Assembly (NCBI RefSeq): GCF_003710915.1
Contig: NZ_RHHR01000015.1
Location: 186,001 to 250,000, forward strand
DNA from: Brevibacillus invocatus
GTDB lineage: Bacteria > Bacillota > Bacilli > Brevibacillales > Brevibacillaceae
Direction of reading: 5' to 3'
Length of the DNA stretch: 64,000 nt
In this document: one piece after another, positions 43,661 through 52,412 of the stretch
How the letters are laid out: the number at the start of each line of letters is the position of its first letter
Numbering within the stretch: position 1 is the stretch's first letter
The notes under the pieces: generated by a model
What the model saw: the letters and a program-made list of their open reading frames with translations, nothing else
Databases searched by the model: none
What the model was told of the DNA's origin: nothing
Position numbers and translations under genes: made by a program

Positions 43661-45010
43661 ATGATTCACTTTGATTATTCCCATGCACGTTCATTCATTC
43701 CAGCGGATGAAATGAAGCAGCTCGCCCAGCCTGTCTTCCGTGCTCATGAAATGCTGCACAAAAAAACAGGACCTGGCAATGATTTTTTGGGCTGGGTAGA
43801 TTGGCCGATGACGTATGATGTGGCTGAGTTTGATCGGATCAAACAGGCGGCAGCACGGATTCAGGCTCACTCCGATGTGCTTTTGGTTATTGGGATTGGA
43901 GGTTCTTATCTAGGGACAAAAGCAGCACTTGATTTTCTCAATCACAGCTTTTACAATCTGCTTCCCGCGTCTAAGCGCAACACGCCTGAGATTCATTTTG
44001 TAGGCAATAATATAAGTCCGGTCTACCTTGCGCATTTAACCGATGTGTTGGAAGGAAAACGTGTCTCCATTAACGTCATATCAAAATCGGGAACAACGGT
44101 TGAGCCTGCTATTGCTTTTCGACTCTTCCGAGATTGGCTAGAACAAAAGATAGGCAGAGAAGCAGCAAGAGAGAGGATCTATGTGACCACAGACAAATCT
44201 CGCGGTGCATTGCGAAAGCTGGCCGACGAGGAAGGCTACGAGACCTTTGTCATTCCTGACGATATTGGCGGACGGTATTCTGTTTTGACACCTGTTGGAC
44301 TTTTGCCCATAGCAGTAAGCGGAATAGATATTGATGCGTTGATGCAGGGTGCGCTCGATGCCCGAATGGAATATTTGGTACCAGATATCCAGGAGAATGT
44401 ATGCTACCAGTACGCAGCAACCCGAAATCTTTTGTACAACAATGGAAAGCAAGTCGAGCTGATGGTCAGTTACGAACCGCGCTTCCGTTCTTTTGCTGAG
44501 TGGTGGAAGCAGTTGTTTGGCGAGTCAGAGGGCAAGGAAGGCAAGGGGATTTTCCCTGCACTGGCTGAATTTTCCGCAGACCTGCACTCGATGGGGCAAT
44601 ACATACAAGACGGGCAGCGTTTGCTGTTTGAGACGGTCATCACAGTGAAAAGCCCCGCCCTAGATGTGAATATTCAGCCTGATGTGGCTGATTCCGACGG
44701 CCTTAACTTCCTGGCGGGAAAAAGCATGGATTACGTCAATAAAAAAGCGTACGAGGGCACCATGCTCGCACACGTAGATGGAGGAGTCCCCAACCTGATC
44801 GTCGAGATTCCAGAGGCCACGGCTTATCATCTGGGCAGTCTTTTCTACTTTTTCGAGAAGGCATGCGGCATCAGCGGTTATTTGCTCGGTGTGAATCCGT
44901 TTGACCAGCCGGGAGTGGAGGCGTATAAAGCAAACATGCTGGCCTTGCTCGGCAAACCGGGATACGAGCTTCAAAAAGCAGAACTGGAAGTGAGACTACG
45001 TGCAAAATAA
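43661..45010 (+). CDS. pgi: glucose-6-phosphate isomerase
   Basis: This 449-residue glycolytic enzyme interconverts glucose-6-phosphate and fructose-6-phosphate. Signature segments are [14 protein letters not shown], the sugar-phosphate site [13 protein letters not shown], catalytic [19 protein letters not shown] and [14 protein letters not shown]. Length matches the short bacterial form. The first in-frame ATG is 43661, with GGAGGGGAG farther upstream. The last 11 bases overlap the next small gene. Confidence 0.95.
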   Translation: MIHFDYSHARSFIPADEMKQLAQPVFRAHEMLHKKTGPGNDFLGWVDWPMTYDVAEFDRIKQAAARIQAHSDVLLVIGIGGSYLGTKAALDFLNHSFYNLLPASKRNTPEIHFVGNNISPVYLAHLTDVLEGKRVSINVISKSGTTVEPAIAFRLFRDWLEQKIGREAARERIYVTTDKSRGALRKLADEEGYETFVIPDDIGGRYSVLTPVGLLPIAVSGIDIDALMQGALDARMEYLVPDIQENVCYQYAATRNLLYNNGKQVELMVSYEPRFRSFAEWWKQLFGESEGKEGKGIFPALAEFSADLHSMGQYIQDGQRLLFETVITVKSPALDVNIQPDVADSDGLNFLAGKSMDYVNKKAYEGTMLAHVDGGVPNLIVEIPEATAYHLGSLFYFFEKACGISGYLLGVNPFDQPGVEAYKANMLALLGKPGYELQKAELEVRLRAK

Positions 45011-45242
45011 GACGTACCTGTCGATTGCGGAGACAGCTGTTTATTTAGAACTGCCCGAGTCTTTCATCATGGAAAAGATCAGGGAAGGGCGAATTCGCGC
45101 CGTTCACAATGGACAGGAGTATCTGATCAACAAGGATCAATTTCAGCATCATCTGGATGAGATGAAGAAGCTGCGGGAGTGGGAAGAAATCCAGCGTCAC
45201 GAGCCTATCCCGGAAAGCTACGATGTGAAGGATGAAGATTAA
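45000..45242 (+). CDS. excisionase-family (MerR-like) small DNA-binding protein
   Basis: This 80-residue protein has a winged helix-turn-helix of the excisionase type ([25 protein letters not shown], then [18 protein letters not shown]), followed by an acidic helix. It starts with GTG inside the end of pgi and so is translationally coupled. There is no integrase or phage gene nearby; such stand-alone proteins are common in Bacillales and their targets are unknown. Confidence 0.7.
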   Translation: MQNKTYLSIAETAVYLELPESFIMEKIREGRIRAVHNGQEYLINKDQFQHHLDEMKKLREWEEIQRHEPIPESYDVKDED

Positions 45243-45310
45243 CTCGCTGCATGTACTTGTCAGGCAGCCTTCTAGAGGACTATACTGTTGAAAACGACAT
45301 AAGAAACAGG

Positions 45311-45411
45311 CAACTTGGGGAGTCCTACACGCTGGGCTGAGAGGACGGTAGCTAGACCGTCGACCCATAGCACCTGATCCGGATCATGCCGGCGAAGGGA
45401 TATGGTTGCGA
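45311..45411 (+). ncRNA. TPP riboswitch (thi box)
   Basis: All conserved blocks are present: ACTTGGGGAG, GGGCTGAGAGG, GACCCATAGCACCTGATC, then CCGGATCATGCC and GGCGAAGGGA, with a variable stem (GACGGT/ACCGTC) between. It binds thiamine pyrophosphate and switches off thiO through the terminator at 45450. Confidence 0.96.
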
Positions 45412-45449
45412 GCGAACAACGTGTAAGATTTCATATGTATGCGGTTGAG

Positions 45450-45483
45450 CCCACCTTTTCCTGTCCGGAAAGGGTGGGTTTTT
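45450..45483 (+). terminator. terminator controlled by the TPP riboswitch
   Basis: CCCACCTTTTCC pairs with GGAAAGGGTGGG over a 5-base loop and is followed by T residues, between the aptamer and thiO. Confidence 0.88.
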
Positions 45484-45600
45484 ATTTGTTACGAAAGAGC
45501 TGTAGCCCACTCTATAGCGCGTAAGGTCGAGGTTTTCTTAGGTCAGAACCGCCGGGAAACAAGATGGATAGGAACCGGGTGGGTAAAGGAGAGAAATAGG

Positions 45601-46734
45601 ATGAGCAATTGTCTGGTAGTTGGTGGTGGAATCATCGGTCTAAGTCTGGCCTATGAATTGGCGCGGCGGGGATTGTCCGTCACGGTCGTGGAGCAGGGAG
45701 AATGGGGAGGGCAGGCGTCATCTGCCGCGGCAGGGATGCTGGCTCCCTTAAAGGAATTCAGCTCTACAGGACCGCTGCTTGATCTGGGGATGGACTCCTT
45801 GGCGCTGTATCCACAATGGGCCAAGGAGCTGGAGGCATACACGGCTGGAGACGTTCAGTTGAGCCTGGATGGTCTGCTCACGGTTGCACTGAATGAACGG
45901 GAAGAAGAAACACTGAAGGCCAAATACAAGTGGCAGCGCGAAGCCGGGTATGACGTCCAGTGGTTAATGGGAAAAGAATTGCAGGAAGTCGAACCGCTCC
46001 TGACAAACCTGGCGACTGCAGCCATCTATTCATCGAAAGAGGGACATATCAACAATCGCATGCTGCTGCGAGCACTGGTCACAGCGTGTCAACAGATGGG
46101 GGTAGTGCTGCACGCGGGGTGTGTCGTCAGCAGGCTTGCGCATACAGCTGGACGTGTTGTAGGAGTCGATACGACTTCAGGTCCGATTCGTGCAGATCAT
46201 ACGATTGTTTGCTCCGGAGCATGGGCAGGCATCATGCTGGAGATGGTGGGCGTGTCCATTCCGGTTCGGCCCGTGCGCGGACAGATCGCCGCGGTTTCCT
46301 CAGTCGGAATTCCACTGCGAACCGTTATTTTCGGTACATCCGGCTACCTGACTCCGAAGAAGGATGGAAGAATCGTGATCGGGGCGACAGAGGATGAGAG
46401 CGGCTTTCAGCGTGAAGTGACGCTCGCGGGATTGGCCAGCATCTTGCAAGGTGTGATGCCATACGTACCCGCCTTGCACGCAGCAACCTTCCTGGAAGCA
46501 TGGGGTGGACTTCGTCCTGCAACGGCTGACGGCAAACCGCTCCTGGGAGAGGTTCCGGGCTGGGATGGCCTCTCGCTCGCAGGGGGACATTTCCGCAACG
46601 GTATTCTGCTTTCGCCTATTACGGCCAAACGGATGGCAGATTGGATTGAAAAAGGACAAAAAGAGCCGCTCTCGCCTTTCTTGCCAGAGCGATTCTTGAA
46701 CGCAGACGAACCTAGCCGCTTGATCAATCGATAA
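45601..46734 (+). CDS. thiO: glycine oxidase ThiO
   Basis: This 377-residue FAD enzyme oxidises glycine to the imine used for the thiazole ring of thiamine. FAD motif CLVVGGGIIGLSLAYELA is at the N-terminus, with ASSAAAGMLAPL and the C-terminal GHFRNGILLSPITA. The ATG at 45601 follows AAGGAGAG; the open frame runs farther up through the terminator. It is under a TPP riboswitch, but thiS, thiG and thiF, which normally follow, are not here. Confidence 0.93.
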   Translation: MSNCLVVGGGIIGLSLAYELARRGLSVTVVEQGEWGGQASSAAAGMLAPLKEFSSTGPLLDLGMDSLALYPQWAKELEAYTAGDVQLSLDGLLTVALNEREEETLKAKYKWQREAGYDVQWLMGKELQEVEPLLTNLATAAIYSSKEGHINNRMLLRALVTACQQMGVVLHAGCVVSRLAHTAGRVVGVDTTSGPIRADHTIVCSGAWAGIMLEMVGVSIPVRPVRGQIAAVSSVGIPLRTVIFGTSGYLTPKKDGRIVIGATEDESGFQREVTLAGLASILQGVMPYVPALHAATFLEAWGGLRPATADGKPLLGEVPGWDGLSLAGGHFRNGILLSPITAKRMADWIEKGQKEPLSPFLPERFLNADEPSRLINR

Positions 46735-46824
46735 AATGGGCTAGTATCACGGCCACAAAAAGTACACCTCCCCTTGGGCTCCTGTATATGGTAATAAAGA
46801 AACACCAGAAGGGGAGGAGTTTCC

Positions 46825-47652
46825 ATGCAGTCTGATAAAAGCCTGTACCAGGCAGATGTGCAAATGGTCAGCCTGATAAAGGATATGCGTCAATCGGTGC
46901 ACGATATTTGTCAGGAACATGCTGAGAAAAAAGTGCGCATCGAAGCGCTTGATGGTCAAGTATTCGAAGGCGTGATCGTCGATTACGACGAGAACAACGT
47001 ATACATTGAAGTAGAAGACGAGGAAGTCGTGTATGAGTATGAGGACGATTATGAGGAGCAATTGCCTTACCAGCCGGTAGCGACTCATGTCTCCTATGGC
47101 GGGGATTGGGGCAGTCCTTTCCAGCCCTATGGAGGAGGATATAACCCTTATCAAGGCTTTGGACCTTATGGCGGATATTCTCCGTATTCAGGCTTTGGGC
47201 CTTACGGTGACGAGAATCCCTATGGCTACACGCCCAATCCGTATATGGGAGGCTATCCTCAGGGAAGCGCCAACAGGCCGAGCAAACTGAGTCCCTTCGG
47301 CGGAAAGAATGCTCCTTCCAGTCAGGTGAGTCCGTTCGCGGGCAAGAATGCTCCTTCTGGGCAGGTAAGTCCTTTCGCTGGAAAAGGTGCAGTCAGTCCA
47401 AGCTCGGAATCTCCTTATCAGGGGCTCAGTCCTTATTCCTTTCCACCCCCATTCCCAGGGCCATTCCCACCACCACCACCGCCTGGCTGCTTCTTCTGCC
47501 CGCCGCCACCACCACCGTTTCCGCCACCACCACCGCCGCCACCCATAGGGCCGGTTGTCATCCCTCCAAGGAAACGGCGCAGACGCCGCCGCTGTGGCCG
47601 CAAGATTATACCTCTCGCTTTATTTACTTTGCTCTCGATCGTGCTCATTTAA
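46825..47652 (+). CDS. LSm-like N-terminus with Tyr/Gly/Pro-rich repeats, polyproline and tail helix
   Basis: This 275-residue protein has four parts. Residues 30-72 (VRIEALDGQVFEGVIVDYDE, then NNVYIEVEDEE) resemble a small beta-barrel of the LSm/YlxR-like or spore-coat type. Residues 80-150 are low-complexity repeats of PYGG, PYSG and FGPYG. Residues 155-200 hold three near-identical SPFxGKNAPSxQV units. Residues 210-248 are mostly proline around a CFFC pair, followed by six or seven arginines and a hydrophobic C-terminus (IIPLALFTLLSIVLI). The composition suggests a spore-surface or condensate-forming protein, perhaps tail-anchored. The ATG at 46825 follows AGGGGAGGAG. I know no characterised homologue. 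Confidence 0.72.
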   Translation: MQSDKSLYQADVQMVSLIKDMRQSVHDICQEHAEKKVRIEALDGQVFEGVIVDYDENNVYIEVEDEEVVYEYEDDYEEQLPYQPVATHVSYGGDWGSPFQPYGGGYNPYQGFGPYGGYSPYSGFGPYGDENPYGYTPNPYMGGYPQGSANRPSKLSPFGGKNAPSSQVSPFAGKNAPSGQVSPFAGKGAVSPSSESPYQGLSPYSFPPPFPGPFPPPPPPGCFFCPPPPPPFPPPPPPPPIGPVVIPPRKRRRRRRCGRKIIPLALFTLLSIVLI

Positions 47653-47665
47653 CGAGCACGGCTCC

Positions 47666-47711
47666 AAAACAGCCTAAGCCCAATTTCGCATTGGTCTGGT
47701 GGCTGTTTTTT
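47666..47711 (+). terminator. intrinsic terminator
   Basis: AAAACAGCC pairs with GGCTGTTTT, with CCAAT/ATTGG pairing inside, followed by T residues. Just before it, GTGCTC pairs with GAGCAC across the stop codon of the preceding gene (47641-47659). Confidence 0.85.
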
Positions 47712-47803
47712 TGCGTAGGAGGAGAATTGTTCGAAACGAAGGAGTACTCCCTTTGCTTTTGGCACACACTACCACGAAGAATGGAGAAAGGCAGGGATGG
47801 CTG

Positions 47804-48205
47804 ATGAAAGAGATCCAGAACAGCAGCTTGCCAGGGACTCGGGGAACGTTTGGCTACATTCGGGAAACGCTAGAACCCGATTTTACCTTGGCAAACTGGG
47901 ATTATGAGCACGGTTATTTCGACTGCATGCTGGATGAGCAGGGAATGGTGTATCTGCGCTTGCCGGTCAAGGTTTTGCAAGGTGAGCTGGACAGCCCTGA
48001 TGCATGGCTAGAGATGGGCACACCGTTCGTCCTCAAGCACGTATATCAAACAGGGGTGGAAGAAGATATCGGCTATTACGAGCCTGTCGTCTCAGCGGTG
48101 ATGAACCAGTTTCAAGAGCCGGTAGATAAGGACGGCGAGGTCGAGGACAGATGGATCAGGCAGGCCGAGCAGAGGGTAAGGCAATTGGAAGCCATATTTG
48201 AATAG
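47804..48205 (+). CDS. yugN: YugN-like protein
   Basis: This 133-residue protein matches the YugN family of Bacillales (SLPGTRGTFGYIRETLEPDF, then ANWDYEHGYFD, PFVLKHVYQTGVEED). In B. subtilis yugN lies near pgi, as it loosely does here. Function is unknown. The ATG at 47804 fits the family start; the longer frame begins in the preceding terminator. Confidence 0.78.
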   Translation: MKEIQNSSLPGTRGTFGYIRETLEPDFTLANWDYEHGYFDCMLDEQGMVYLRLPVKVLQGELDSPDAWLEMGTPFVLKHVYQTGVEEDIGYYEPVVSAVMNQFQEPVDKDGEVEDRWIRQAEQRVRQLEAIFE

Positions 48206-48209
48206 CATG

Positions 48210-48236
48210 ACGAGCCTGGGAACGGCTCGTTTTTTC
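48210..48236 (+). terminator. intrinsic terminator
   Basis: ACGAGCC pairs with GGCTCGT over a 7-base loop and is followed by six T residues. Confidence 0.85.
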
Positions 48237-48361
48237 GTTTTTGGAGAAAAGGAAGGATTGGACACGGGAGTCTACCATGCATCCGTGATTTTCCTGTGGT
48301 ATAGTGGTTAAAACGACAGAACGATTTCCAGCCTGATGGACAAAAGTGGGGGCAGATCAGC

Positions 48362-49162
48362 ATGAAAATTGCAACTGTACTGCGAAATGATGACTATACG
48401 CGGGAAGTTGAACTCCAATTAAAAGATAAACTTAGAGTAGCAGGCGGTCCGTATACCTTCATCGACGGATCGGAGGATAAGCCGGATATGGTGCTTTCGA
48501 TCGGTGGCGATGGAACGCTTCTGGAGGCAGTTCACCAGTACGGAATGGAGCCGACCTATGTAGGGATCCACACAGGCCACCTCGGATTTTATGCTGATTG
48601 GCGCCCCGATGAGCTGGATGATTTTGTGGACTTACTTTTGCAACAAAAAGAGCCGTATATCGCCATGTATCCTACCGTTCAATGCAGAATCCTGACACAC
48701 GATGGACAAATGTACCACAAGTGGGCGCTGAATGAGATGGTCCTGCGAAATGCTTCGCTCTCCACACTGGTGACCTGCGTCTACATCAATGGCGATGAGC
48801 TGGAGACCTTCCGCGGGGACGGGTTGATCGTTTCTTCCCCTTCTGGAAGCACGGCTTACAACAAGGCAGTCAATGGGGCGATCGTCCATCCCTCGATTGA
48901 AGCGATTCAACTATCGGAGATCGCATCGATCAACAATCAGGCGTATCGGACGATCAACAGTTCGCTGGTTTTGCCCAAGCACCATGAAGTAGAGCTGATC
49001 GTGATGAATCCGGAAATTATGATCGGCCTGGATCGAGAGCATGGCGTTTGGAAAAATGTGCGTTCCATCACGTGCAGTGTGGGTACTGGCAAGGTGAAGT
49101 TTGCCCGTTACAAGCGATTGACGTTTTGGGGCCGGGTTCGCAATTCTTTCATTACGGGTTAG
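48362..49162 (+). CDS. nadK: NAD kinase
   Basis: This 266-residue enzyme phosphorylates NAD to NADP. It has the DPxxGGDGT-type motif (VLSIGGDGTLLEA, residues 45-57), the NE motif (WALNEMVLRN) and SPSGSTAYNKAVNGAIVHP. Length and sequence fit the shorter Bacillus paralogue (NadF/YjbN). The ATG at 48362 has GGGGGCAG upstream. The next gene begins 23 bases downstream. Confidence 0.93.
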   Translation: MKIATVLRNDDYTREVELQLKDKLRVAGGPYTFIDGSEDKPDMVLSIGGDGTLLEAVHQYGMEPTYVGIHTGHLGFYADWRPDELDDFVDLLLQQKEPYIAMYPTVQCRILTHDGQMYHKWALNEMVLRNASLSTLVTCVYINGDELETFRGDGLIVSSPSGSTAYNKAVNGAIVHPSIEAIQLSEIASINNQAYRTINSSLVLPKHHEVELIVMNPEIMIGLDREHGVWKNVRSITCSVGTGKVKFARYKRLTFWGRVRNSFITG

Positions 49163-49185
49163 AGGAAAAAAGGGGAGAAGGAATC

Positions 49186-49905
49186 GTGAAGAGAGTAGGG
49201 AGTCTGGAAAGCATTTTTCGTCATCCGGTAAAAGCAATGCGAGGTGAACAGCTGATTGCGAGTCAGGTCGACAGCTTTGGATTGTACGGTGATCGCAGTT
49301 ACTATTTTCTTGATGAGTCACGGAATGGCAAGTATTTGAGTGCAGATGTCGTTCCTGCTTTGCTCGGCTATGAAGCCACGATGTCTGAAGAAGGTAATGA
49401 GTCGGATTACCCGGAGGTTCATGTGCTGGCGCGTGATGGCAGCGCATTTACATGGGGAGAGGACTTGTTCTCTCATGTGGCGCAGACAGCAAAACGGCCA
49501 GTGTTGCCGATGAAAAGCACACCGCAGGAAGGCGGAAAGAACTGGGAGGATCACATCCTGCTCGTAACAGACGCTTCCTTGCGGGAAATTGCCCGATTGG
49601 CTGAAGTAGAAGAACTGGACCCTAGACGATTTCGCGGCAATCTCGTCATCGTCTTGGACGACGACGAGCCATTTGCAGAAGACAAGTGGCTGGGCAAGCA
49701 GATTCAGGTCAATGATGTGCTGCTGCAGGTCAACAAGCACTGTGAACGCTGCATGTATGTCAATATCGATCCGGATACCCTGCAAATGAACAAGGCCATC
49801 CTGAAAACCTGTGCAAAGCGCCATGATAACCACTTTGGCGTGTATGCGTCTGTCATCCGTACAGGAAGTGTGACCGTGGGTGATGAGGTATTCGTATCTG
49901 AGTAG
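49186..49905 (+). CDS. MOSC domain protein with N-terminal beta-barrel
   Basis: This 239-residue protein has an MOSC_N barrel (SLESIFRHPVKAMRGEQL) followed by an MOSC domain with the conserved cysteine pair in NKHCERCMYVNID. It resembles YcbX/mARC-type proteins without the ferredoxin domain, which bind molybdenum cofactor and reduce N-hydroxylated compounds. The start is GTG at 49186 with AGGGGAGAAGG upstream. It probably shares a transcript with nadK. Confidence 0.83.
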   Translation: MKRVGSLESIFRHPVKAMRGEQLIASQVDSFGLYGDRSYYFLDESRNGKYLSADVVPALLGYEATMSEEGNESDYPEVHVLARDGSAFTWGEDLFSHVAQTAKRPVLPMKSTPQEGGKNWEDHILLVTDASLREIARLAEVEELDPRRFRGNLVIVLDDDEPFAEDKWLGKQIQVNDVLLQVNKHCERCMYVNIDPDTLQMNKAILKTCAKRHDNHFGVYASVIRTGSVTVGDEVFVSE

Positions 49906-49915
49906 GCGAGTAAGG

Positions 49916-49956
49916 AAAAGGCTGACCCGCCGTGATGGATCGGGCAGCCTTTTTCT
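49916..49956. terminator. bidirectional terminator
   Basis: AAAAGGCTGACCC pairs with GGGCAGCCTTTTT with one mismatch, between convergent genes. Confidence 0.85.
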
Positions 49957-50973
49957 TTAGTGGTGTCTTTCAGCGCTTTCACGCTGCAGCTTTTTGATGA
50001 TGCGGTAATGTCCTTTTCCGGGTAGGTAGCCTAGCCTTTGATTCACCGCCTGCATCGGTCCGTTTTTGGCTTCCGTCTCCGTGGCCATCGTGTGGGCTCC
50101 CCGTTTTTTCGCTTCACGAAAAGAGAGCAGCTTGAGTACCCGAGCGATTCCTATTCCCCGATATCCTTGCAGTACACCCGTGTAATCCGTATAAAGGACA
50201 CCGGGCTCGTCAGTCAGAAAAAGAGTGGTGACTCCGACGAAATGATCTCCGTCTGCCGCGATGAAAACGAGCTCAGGCGAAGTACGATCGTCAGGATAGG
50301 CTTCCTGCTGCCATTCAGAAAAGTCGGGTAGACCTCCAACATGGCCCGGATTGTCACGCAGTGTTTCCAGATATAGCTCATACAGTTTTTTCAAGGCTTC
50401 TTCCTGAGACAGCGATGCTTCAGCCAGTGTAAAAAAGGAAAAACCACGGTCACAAAGCGAGCTCAAAAAATCGTTGCTGTCAGCATGGATAGCGACCTCC
50501 AGATTCAGACGAAGCTCATAAACATGGGCATCGACCTGGAACCCGCGTTTGCTGGCAAAGGGAAGGGATTCGGTGATCCAGTCTTTGATTTCTGCCATCA
50601 AGAGATCTGCTTGATGCTCGGTTGCCCAGTCTATCACCCGGGTGAGAAGACCTGCTCCGATTCCCTTCTGACGATGTTCGGCATCGACATAGAATTCACT
50701 GGACAGAGCGCCAGGCGGGGTCCAAGGAGCTCTCCAAACAGCCGCATAACCGATAATTTCTCTTGTCCTGGCGCATTCTGCTACATATCGCTCACGTCCA
50801 AAGCCTGCAAGTGCCCCGGTCTCATCCTTGAACAGGCGGGAGCGAGCCGGAATTTGCCGGTCTTCCTGTTCCAGCTCTTCGGCAGAAGTGGCTCCTGGCT
50901 GCAGCTGATTCTTCAAGCGAGCGAGGGCAGGATAATCTTTTGGTAACTGTATCTGGCGAATGAAAAAGGACAT
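49957..50973 (-). CDS. tandem GNAT acetyltransferase
   Basis: This 338-residue protein has two GNAT folds. The first has the acetyl-CoA motif HRQKGIGAGLL near residue 102, the second GYRGIGIARVLK near residue 273. Tandem GNATs acetylate small molecules such as aminoglycosides or mycothiol precursors, but the substrate here is unknown. The ATG at 50973 follows AGAGGTG. Confidence 0.83.
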   Translation of the reverse strand: MSFFIRQIQLPKDYPALARLKNQLQPGATSAEELEQEDRQIPARSRLFKDETGALAGFGRERYVAECARTREIIGYAAVWRAPWTPPGALSSEFYVDAEHRQKGIGAGLLTRVIDWATEHQADLLMAEIKDWITESLPFASKRGFQVDAHVYELRLNLEVAIHADSNDFLSSLCDRGFSFFTLAEASLSQEEALKKLYELYLETLRDNPGHVGGLPDFSEWQQEAYPDDRTSPELVFIAADGDHFVGVTTLFLTDEPGVLYTDYTGVLQGYRGIGIARVLKLLSFREAKKRGAHTMATETEAKNGPMQAVNQRLGYLPGKGHYRIIKKLQRESAERHH

Positions 50974-51101
50974 GGAGCACCTCTTGGAAGATTATTTTTA
51001 TCGTTTGATATTTTTATAAATATTACCAAAATTAGTGGATGAGGGAAATAGCTGCACCGCTTTTATCGATTATCCGCTTTGTAAAGGAAAGAGAACAATC
51101 T

Positions 51102-51578
51102 ATGTATCAGCTCTCTCTGGAAAAAGTGCGCAGCTACGTGAAGAAGTACGATTCGACGCTGGAGCCGCTTCTGTTTGCTGAGCCCCTTCTTACATCGGAA
51201 GCCGCAGCACGAGCGGTAGGGGTGGAAGTTGGACAAATTGCCAAATCGATTTTGTTTCGTTCCGAAGACCGGTATGTACTCATCGTGGCGGCAGGTGATG
51301 TCCGCATCCATACGAAACGTGTGAAGGCGGCATTTGGCTCGGGCAAGCCGAAGATGGCAACACCGTAAGAAGTCGAGCGAGTAACGGGCTTTCAGGTAGG
51401 GGCAGTTTGTCCGTTTGCTCTGGAAATGGACACCCCTGTTCTGGTGGACAGCTCCCTGCAGCGCTTTGATCTAATCTATACGGCTGCAGGAATTGCGGAG
51501 TCACTATTGCCTGTTTCATTCGAACAACTGGTCAGAATGACGGATGCACAGGTGATCGATGCAGCATCCGCTGAATAA
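51102..51578 (+). pseudogene. YbaK/ProX aminoacyl-tRNA deacylase interrupted by one stop codon
   Basis: The frame encodes a complete YbaK-like editing protein (FAEPLLTSEAAARAVGVE, then IAKSILFRSEDRYVL, GAVCPFALEMDTPVLVDSSL, IYTAAG) of 158 codons, but codon 89 (51366-51368) is TAA. In relatives the sequence there reads ATPEEVERVTGF, so one G-to-T change turns GAA into TAA. No other defect is visible. Family members hydrolyse mischarged tRNAs such as Cys-tRNA-Pro. It may be a recent loss, a read-through gene or a sequencing error. AAGGAAAGAG precedes the ATG. Confidence 0.85.
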
Positions 51579-51600
51579 TGATACGGATAAGGACAAAGCA

Positions 51601-51640
51601 AAACGAGCCTTCAGAATCGCTTCTAAGGCTCGTCTTTTTT
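51601..51640. terminator. bidirectional terminator
   Basis: AAACGAGCCTT pairs with AAGGCTCGTCTT around a 13-base loop, between convergent genes. Confidence 0.87.
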
Positions 51641-51655
51641 GGTTTCCGTCACTTG

Positions 51656-52387
51656 TCAGCGCAGCTCCTGATACACCTCTCGCAGATTGCGGTATCCAGC
51701 CTCCTGAGCATTGATCAGATACTTTCCCCAAAGGGTTCCCGCAGCTACGGCATCACAGTAAGCGTGGTGTCGACGTGAAATCGGGATGTCATGTATAGCG
51801 CATAAGGCGTCCAGGGAGCCATTGCCAAGCGGATTGCTCAGCAGGCGAATCAGGAGCATCGTATCCAGCATCCGATGGGTAAAAGGGCGACGACTCGTTT
51901 TCCATAGCCCTGCACGGAAGAATTCCCGTTCGTGGCGAGAATGGTGAGCGACCAATGCACGATCACCGACGAACTGAAAGAAGCGGGACATCGCCGTGAC
52001 CAGATCGGGAGCACTGATAACCATCTCATCCGTAATGCCGGTTAAGGAACGAATATGAGGAGGGATGGTGCGATTCGGATTGACCATGGTGTAAAACGAA
52101 TCTCCCAAAAGCAAGCGATCCCCTTTCATGGCGACAGCACCGATGGAGATAATCGCATCGCCGTGGCTGGGTGAAAAGCCTGTCGTCTCCAGATCGACTA
52201 CCACGACCTCCAGATTCTCCAATGGCAGGTCGATATCGGAGTCCACCTCTTTTCGTTCTTTGTGCAAGGAACGTAAATAGGCGAGGTGATGCTTTTCTCC
52301 GTTGTTAAACCCTTCCGTCCATTTTCCAGGACGAGATGCGGTTTCCTTACTGAGGCTCCATAATCGGCCGAAAAGCTCCTTTGCCAT
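51656..52387 (-). CDS. DnaQ-like DEDDh 3'-5' exonuclease
   Basis: This 243-residue nuclease has the exonuclease motifs VVDLETTGFSPSHGD (Asp65, Glu67), the ExoII region ALVAHHSRHEREFF and ExoIII HHAYCDAVAAG with the His and Asp. The first 55 residues are a basic extension. It is the last gene of an operon with amt and a DUF294 protein. In other bacteria DUF294 proteins are also found beside such exonucleases, so the two may act together, for example on RNA or a nucleotide signal (inference). The ATG at 52387 follows TAGGAGGT. Confidence 0.85.
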   Translation of the reverse strand: MAKELFGRLWSLSKETASRPGKWTEGFNNGEKHHLAYLRSLHKERKEVDSDIDLPLENLEVVVVDLETTGFSPSHGDAIISIGAVAMKGDRLLLGDSFYTMVNPNRTIPPHIRSLTGITDEMVISAPDLVTAMSRFFQFVGDRALVAHHSRHEREFFRAGLWKTSRRPFTHRMLDTMLLIRLLSNPLGNGSLDALCAIHDIPISRRHHAYCDAVAAGTLWGKYLINAQEAGYRNLREVYQELR

Positions 52388-52412
52388 CCACGATACCTCC
52401 TACTCCTGGCTC

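Noticed and set aside
45439..45600. 54-residue N-terminal extension of ThiO
   Set aside because: It would run from inside the riboswitch terminator; the ATG at 45601 has a good ribosome site and fits the family.
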